Assembly (NCBI GenBank): GCA_002966495.1
Contig: CP016490.1
Span: forward strand, 3,534,001-3,598,000
DNA: 64,000 nt
Direction of reading: 5' to 3'
Source: Halomonas sp. GFAJ-1
GTDB taxonomy: Bacteria; Pseudomonadota; Gammaproteobacteria; Pseudomonadales; Halomonadaceae
Shown: positions 59,858-64,000 of the stretch, one piece after another
Layout: the number at the start of each line of letters is the position of its first letter
How positions within the stretch are numbered: position 1 is the first letter of the stretch
Made by a program: the position numbers and the translations under genes
The notes under the pieces: generated by a model
Databases searched by the model: none
What the model was told of the DNA's origin: nothing
What the model saw: only the letters and a program-made list of their open reading frames with translations

Positions 59858-60235
59858 TCAATGCAGCTGACGCGGTACCGCTAGCCGAAAAGGCGCAATA
59901 GACACATCAAAAGCACGCTGTGTGTAGGTATCAAGCAGCGTGTAGGCACCTTCCATCACTCCGACAGGAGACTGCAAGATCACCCGACTGGTATAGCGAA
60001 AGCGCTGACCTGGGCCAATCAGCGGCTGCTGCCCTACCACGCCCTTACCGCGCACTTCCTGGCTATCGCCATTGCCTTGGGTAATTTTCCAATAGCGCGC
60101 CATTAGCTGAACACTGTGGGGGCTTTGGTTATGCACCGTCACGGTGTAGCTGAACACATAGCGCGATTCGGCATCGCTTGATTCGCCAGAACAGTATTCA
60201 GGGGTTACGCTGACCTCAATGTCTAGGCCGCTCAC
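59858..60235 (-). CDS. apaG: ApaG domain protein
   Basis: Small beta-sandwich protein of 125 residues: EVSVTPEYCSGESSDAESRYVFSYTVTVHNQSPHSVQLMARYWKIT, then VVGQQPLIGPGQRFRYTSRVILQSPVGVMEGAYTLLD, which is the ApaG fold. Its biochemical role is not established. It starts at a GTG that overlaps the rsmA stop by 4 bases (GTGA), and apaH follows 23 bases later. Confidence 0.95.
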   Translation of the reverse strand: MSGLDIEVSVTPEYCSGESSDAESRYVFSYTVTVHNQSPHSVQLMARYWKITQGNGDSQEVRGKGVVGQQPLIGPGQRFRYTSRVILQSPVGVMEGAYTLLDTYTQRAFDVSIAPFRLAVPRQLH

Positions 60236-61059
60236 ATCTCTCCCTCCTCTTGACCGCTGGCTTCATCAGCAGCCACTTGGTTAGCGATGGCGACATACTC
60301 CGCCACGCTCAACGTCTGCGGGCGACGGGCAGGATCGATCCCCAACACCTCTAAGGTCGCAGCGCTCACTCGGCCTTTCAAGTTATTGCGCAGCGTTTTA
60401 CGCCGCTGACCAAAAGCGAGCTTGACCAGCTCGAACAGCAGCGCCGGGTCATCGGCGGTATGGGGCAAACGATCGTGAGGCGTTAGCCTAACAATGGCTG
60501 AGTCTACTTTCGGGCGGGGTACGAAGGCTTCCGGAGGCACGATAAACAGCTGATCCACGTGACAGTAATATTGAGCCATCACTGATAGGCGCCCCCAGTC
60601 AGTGCTACCCGGCTCAGCCGCCAAGCGCTCAACCACCTCTTTTTGCAGCATAAAATGCATATCGGCAATGGCAGTGCCCATGGTTAACAGATGCACAATC
60701 AAGGGGGTCGAGATGTTATAGGGTAGGTTGCCCACTACCCGCAGTGCAGGACCATCCCCTTTAAGCGCGGCAAAATCAAACTTCAGCGCGTCGCCTTCGT
60801 GGATGACAAAATCTGGGTAGTTGAAGAACTGCACTCGCAGGCCAGGGATCAAATCGCGGTCTAACTCAACGACCTCCAGCTTGCCGGTCGCCTCCAGCAG
60901 CGGTGCGGTAAGCGCCCCTTGGCCAGGGCCAATTTCAACAAGACGATCGCCTTCACGAGGCCCAATCGAGCGGATGATACGCGAGATAATGCCAAGATCG
61001 CGAAGAAAGTTCTGGCCAAAGCGTTTACGAGCGCGGTGCTGCTGGGGCACGTGAGACAT
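60232..61059 (-). CDS. rsmA: 16S rRNA (A1518/A1519) dimethyltransferase
   Basis: SAM-dependent methyltransferase of 275 residues that dimethylates two adjacent adenosines in helix 45 of 16S rRNA; also called ksgA. Motif I LVEIGPGQGALTAPLLEATG, VVELDRDLIP, EGDALKFDFA and the catalytic NLPYNISTPLI are present, with FGQRRKTLRNNLKG in the C-terminal domain. Coupled to apaG by overlap. Confidence 0.97.
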   Translation of the reverse strand: MSHVPQQHRARKRFGQNFLRDLGIISRIIRSIGPREGDRLVEIGPGQGALTAPLLEATGKLEVVELDRDLIPGLRVQFFNYPDFVIHEGDALKFDFAALKGDGPALRVVGNLPYNISTPLIVHLLTMGTAIADMHFMLQKEVVERLAAEPGSTDWGRLSVMAQYYCHVDQLFIVPPEAFVPRPKVDSAIVRLTPHDRLPHTADDPALLFELVKLAFGQRRKTLRNNLKGRVSAATLEVLGIDPARRPQTLSVAEYVAIANQVAADEASGQEEGEM

Positions 61060-61154
61060 CTAACAGTGATCCTTGGAAGTATAGTTCGTGAAGCTGCTGT
61101 AATAGGGCTGGGCGTATGGGCTTAGTGAACACGCAAGCGGCATGGCTAACGTTA

Positions 61155-62219
61155 TTAAGTCGCCAACTGGCGCTGGTCAGCAAGACGTCGCGCCAGCGTT
61201 AGCGCAACCGCAAGGCTACTGGGGTCGGCAACGCCACGTCCGGCAAGATCAAGCGCCGTGCCATGGTCAACCGATGTGCGTACCAACGGCAGCCCAAGGG
61301 TAATATTGGCAGCCTGCCCAAAGCCTGCGTATTTTAGCACTGCAAGCCCCTGGTCATGATACATTGCCAATACCGCGTCTACGCCTGCTAAATGCCGGGG
61401 CGTAAAGAGCGTATCAGCGGGAAGAGGGCCTTGTATGTCCAAGCCTTCTGCGCGCAGCGCATCAAGCGCGGGCGTGATGATTTCAAGTTCTTCGCGGCCT
61501 AGGTGGCCATCCTCCCCGGCATGGGGGTTTAAACCACATACCGCAATACGCGGGGTCGCGATCCCAAACTGACCCTTAAGGTCTTTCGCCAGCAGGCGGC
61601 TGATACGTAACACCCGTTCATAGGTAATCGCATCCGCCACGTCACGCAACGGCAAGTGCGTAGTAACCAGCGCTACCCGCAGGTCGCCACTGCCTTGCCA
61701 ACTCTCGGCCTTGGTATGCAGGGCGGCATCGGTCGCCAGCAGCATCACCACTTCATTCACGCCGCAGGCATCCCGCAACCACTCGGTGTGGCCAGTGAAG
61801 TTTTCAAAGCCCCCTTCAATAATCACCCCTTTATGCAGCGGCGCGGTAACCATCGCAGCCGCTCGGCCTTGCTGGCAAGCATCGACCGCGGCCTGGAGGG
61901 TATTAAGCACGTAGCGTGCATTGGCAGGGTTGAGCGCACCCGGGCTAGCAGGCGCTTCCAACCAAACCGGCATCACCGCCAAGCGTCCCGCTGATGAGGC
62001 AACGCCCTGCTCTGGCACGGCCTCAATAACTTCAACCTCGAGTGCTAGCATAGCTGCCCGTTGGCGCAGCATGTCGGGATCGCCCACGGCAAGTGTACCT
62101 TCCGGCAACCGCCCTTGGGCCGCCAGCATAAGCGTTAGCTCCGGGCCAATCCCTGCTGGCTCCCCGGTGGTAATGAGAAGGGGCAAGCTTGGTTGGCCTG
62201 GGCCTGTTTGACTAAGCAT
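61155..62219 (-). CDS. pdxA: 4-hydroxythreonine-4-phosphate dehydrogenase
   Basis: NAD-dependent enzyme of 354 residues in the DXP-dependent pyridoxal phosphate pathway. Motifs: TGEPAGIGPEL at the start, the metal-ligand region FTGHTEWLRDACG, ALVTTHLPLRDV, CGLNPHAGEDGHLGREE and AMYHDQGLAVLKYAGFGQAANITLGLPLVRTSVDHGTALDLAGRG. Its ATG shares a base with the surA stop (TAATG), so translation is coupled. Confidence 0.97.
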   Translation of the reverse strand: MLSQTGPGQPSLPLLITTGEPAGIGPELTLMLAAQGRLPEGTLAVGDPDMLRQRAAMLALEVEVIEAVPEQGVASSAGRLAVMPVWLEAPASPGALNPANARYVLNTLQAAVDACQQGRAAAMVTAPLHKGVIIEGGFENFTGHTEWLRDACGVNEVVMLLATDAALHTKAESWQGSGDLRVALVTTHLPLRDVADAITYERVLRISRLLAKDLKGQFGIATPRIAVCGLNPHAGEDGHLGREELEIITPALDALRAEGLDIQGPLPADTLFTPRHLAGVDAVLAMYHDQGLAVLKYAGFGQAANITLGLPLVRTSVDHGTALDLAGRGVADPSSLAVALTLARRLADQRQLAT

Positions 62220-63259
62220 TAAAGACGGATATCCACAAAGGCCTGCTCACGAATCTCACGCTGCCAGGCTTGCAGCTCTTCATTTGCCCGCCGCTGAAAA
62301 ATCGCTTGGCGAACCTGCTCGCGGCGACTCTCTTCGGTAACATCTTGGCGACGACGCTCCAGCACCTCAATAACGTGGTAGCCAAACTGTGAGCGCACCG
62401 GTTGAGAGGTTTGATTAGCGCCAAGCGAGCCCATTGCTTCTTCAAAGGCAGGTACCGTTTGGCCTGGGCGCACCCAGCCCAGCTCCCCGCCGTTCATAGC
62501 ACTGCCACGGTCGTCGCTAAACTCTCGGGCGACCGCGGCAAAGTCTTCACCTTGCTGCAGACGCTGGCGCGCTTGCTCTGCCCTGGCGCGTGCTTGATTT
62601 TCATCACGGTTGGGCGTCAGTTCAACTAGCACATGGCGAGCTCGTGTCTCTTCGATAAAGGATTGCCCCTGCTGCGTGTCCTGCTGCTGGCTTATAAAAC
62701 GCTCAACCTCGCGGTCACTTACAGAAACACGCTGGCTAATACGGCGCTGCTGAATTTGGCGCATGAGCATTTCACGACGAACCTCCTCACGCACATCGGC
62801 GAGGCTCATACCATCGGCTTCCACGGCGTCGGCAAACTCGTCCAGCGTCATGTCGTTGGACTCTGCAATCGTGCGCAGCTGTCGATTTAGCTCAGTATCA
62901 TCAACGCTCAAATTAGCCTGGCGCGCCATCTGAAGCTGAATTTCATCCATCACCATACGTTCAAGCACCTGCTGCGCCAGCTGAGAGCGTGGCGGCAAAC
63001 TACCGCCTTGGGCCTCGGCCTGCTGCTCAACCTGGTTGATGCGGTCGTTAAGTTCGCTGCGCATAATGACGCCATCGTTCACCACGGCAACAACGTTATC
63101 CAACATTTGCCGCTGCGTGGACTCAAAATTCTGCGCATGCAGGGTGAGTGGCACAAGCGCTGCGCTGGCCCCGAGGCAGAGTGCCATCATGCTACCCGCA
63201 GAGAGCAGTTTTGCCCGTTTTGTTACCACACGGGTTAGCAGGGTGTTTCTGATCGTCAT
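62219..63259 (-). CDS. surA: Periplasmic chaperone SurA, single parvulin domain
   Basis: Periplasmic chaperone for outer-membrane proteins, 346 residues. The signal peptide ends near residue 43 (PLTLHA); the SurA N-terminal domain follows (LDNVVAVVNDGVIMRSELNDRINQV, then LERMVMDEIQLQMARQANLSVDDTELNRQLRTIAESNDMTLDEF). One parvulin domain (about residues 205-305, RARHVLVELTPNRDENQARARAEQ to SQFGYHVIEVLERRRQD) is present, whereas E. coli SurA (428 aa) has two. The retained one resembles the active second domain. The C-terminal strand is present (EELQAWQREIREQAFVDIRL). Between lptD and pdxA, as in E. coli. Confidence 0.95.
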   Translation of the reverse strand: MTIRNTLLTRVVTKRAKLLSAGSMMALCLGASAALVPLTLHAQNFESTQRQMLDNVVAVVNDGVIMRSELNDRINQVEQQAEAQGGSLPPRSQLAQQVLERMVMDEIQLQMARQANLSVDDTELNRQLRTIAESNDMTLDEFADAVEADGMSLADVREEVRREMLMRQIQQRRISQRVSVSDREVERFISQQQDTQQGQSFIEETRARHVLVELTPNRDENQARARAEQARQRLQQGEDFAAVAREFSDDRGSAMNGGELGWVRPGQTVPAFEEAMGSLGANQTSQPVRSQFGYHVIEVLERRRQDVTEESRREQVRQAIFQRRANEELQAWQREIREQAFVDIRL

Positions 63260-63294
63260 AAAAAGTCTCTTTCACTCGCCAATTAAGGAGGTCG

Positions 63295-64000
63295 TTAAAG
63301 GGGTGTTGGGCGATAGCCAGGGATCGCCCGTTCAAAGTAGCTGTCGGCATCCTGCCCAACGCCACCCAAGCCACGGAACACAAAGCGTAAAAACAGTCCG
63401 CGGTCATTGAAATCATCACTCACTCGGGCGGTGTCGTTATCGTCCACCCACTCACGCCACACTAGCTGCACACCATAGCAGCAGTCATTCCACTGCAGCC
63501 CCGCTAACTGCTCCAGTGAGCGATCATTAGTCTGATCGTGAAGGTAGCGGCCTATCAAATCAATCCGAGGGCTGGCTTTCCAGGCAAACGAGAGATCCCA
63601 CTCTTCGCGGTTAAAGTTTCGAAAGCCATCATCCCCGGGAACAACGCCAGGATCGAACCCTTCGATCTCCCAACGGTAGCCAAGGTTCACTATATGCCCC
63701 TGCGGATGGCGATAGCGTAGGTCCACACTAGAGCGTTCGGTCTGCTCGCGGTGGTCATCGTAGAGCCATTCGTAGCCGGTGCTCCAGCGGTCATTAATCT
63801 GCCAGTCCAGCCGGGTAACCAGCGGTGAGCGGTCTCGGGTGGCCTGGTAACGACGCTGGGGATTGACGCCTGGGTCTTCCTCGGGCCGCGCTGGCAGCGT
63901 ATCGGGGTCACCCTCGCTATCAATGCGACGTTCAGAAAAATAGAGGCTCTGACCGATGCCAAAGGTCAGCCGATCACGCCCTGTACTGTCTTCAAGCAAA
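63295..64000 (-). CDS. lptD: LPS-assembly protein LptD, C-terminal part (cut by window edge)
   Basis: The last 234 residues of the outer-membrane barrel that inserts lipopolysaccharide with LptE; the start lies beyond the right edge. Signs: barrel strands with alternating aromatic residues (TGYEWLYDDHREQTERSSVDLRYRHPQGHIVNLGYRW), a WNDCCYGVQLVWREW segment whose adjacent Cys pair matches the disulfide-forming pair of E. coli LptD, and a terminal barrel strand (GLFLRFVFRGLGGVGQDADSYFERAIPGY). Order lptD-surA-pdxA-rsmA-apaG-apaH matches E. coli, and surA follows 35 bases later. Confidence 0.94.
   Translation of the reverse strand, partial: LLEDSTGRDRLTFGIGQSLYFSERRIDSEGDPDTLPARPEEDPGVNPQRRYQATRDRSPLVTRLDWQINDRWSTGYEWLYDDHREQTERSSVDLRYRHPQGHIVNLGYRWEIEGFDPGVVPGDDGFRNFNREEWDLSFAWKASPRIDLIGRYLHDQTNDRSLEQLAGLQWNDCCYGVQLVWREWVDDNDTARVSDDFNDRGLFLRFVFRGLGGVGQDADSYFERAIPGYRPTPL

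Overview
The window looks like a chromosomal segment of a moderately halophilic gammaproteobacterium, most likely a Halomonas or close relative. The signs are: acidic secreted proteins and lipoproteins; several compatible-solute or organic-acid uptake systems (a ProVWX-type ABC importer, a BCCT carrier, a TRAP transporter) accompanied by universal stress proteins; and a gene order around rpoD-dnaG-rpsU-tsaD-plsY-folB-folK-cca and apaH-apaG-rsmA-pdxA-surA-lptD that resembles the pseudomonad/oceanospirillad arrangement. Species is not provable from the sequence alone. No CRISPR array, rRNA operon, prophage or intact insertion sequence was seen.

Layout. 0.1-7.5 kb: an unrecognised 230-residue protein, methylmalonate-semialdehyde dehydrogenase (mmsA) with a perfect 18-bp palindrome upstream, a decayed IS5-family transposase abutting the 3' remnant of a transglutaminase-like gene, a three-gene TRAP transporter, and a divergent tandem universal stress protein. 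7.5-15.7 kb: a DUF3581 protein, a large AsmA/YdbH-like envelope protein, a TRIC-type channel, a His-rich DUF305 protein, an NfeD/SPFH pair, a small unknown protein, one tRNA with anticodon CAT (probably Ile2), a truncated and internally inverted copy of its anticodon arm, and a YceI-like protein. 15.7-24.2 kb: a ferric-siderophore island, with substrate-binding protein, two permeases, ATPase and a fused ABC protein on the minus strand, facing a TonB-dependent receptor across a region with two Fur-box-like sites. 24.2-31.7 kb: a LysR regulator, an AEC carrier, a PQQ-type sugar dehydrogenase, an NtrBC-like two-component pair and two acidic lipoproteins. 31.7-37.5 kb: an osmolyte-uptake block (AT-rich leader, proV-proW-proX, a Usp, a BCCT carrier). 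37.5-50.5 kb: a DUF294/CBS/cNMP-binding protein with a DnaQ-like exonuclease, a DUF4168 protein, a DMT carrier, an EAL protein, mtgA, formaldehyde detoxification (frmA-frmB type), a LysR regulator, L-serine dehydratase, an unknown membrane protein and an AbgT-family carrier. 50.6-64 kb: housekeeping genes rpoD, dnaG, rpsU, tsaD, plsY, folB, folK, cca, apaH, apaG, rsmA, pdxA, surA and the C-terminal part of lptD, cut by the window edge.

How the genes work together. The iron island forms a complete outer-membrane to cytoplasm route and is probably Fur controlled. The osmolyte block pairs an ATP-driven importer and a secondary carrier around a stress protein, reminiscent of TeaABC-TeaD. The right end couples transcription and replication initiation (sigma-70, primase, S21) to envelope biogenesis, tRNA/rRNA maturation and folate/pyridoxal synthesis. 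The most unusual items are the inverted tRNA anticodon-arm duplication, a SurA with only one parvulin domain, a CCA enzyme without a visible HD domain, the DUF294-DnaQ pair, and a Cys-rich N-terminus on the EAL protein.
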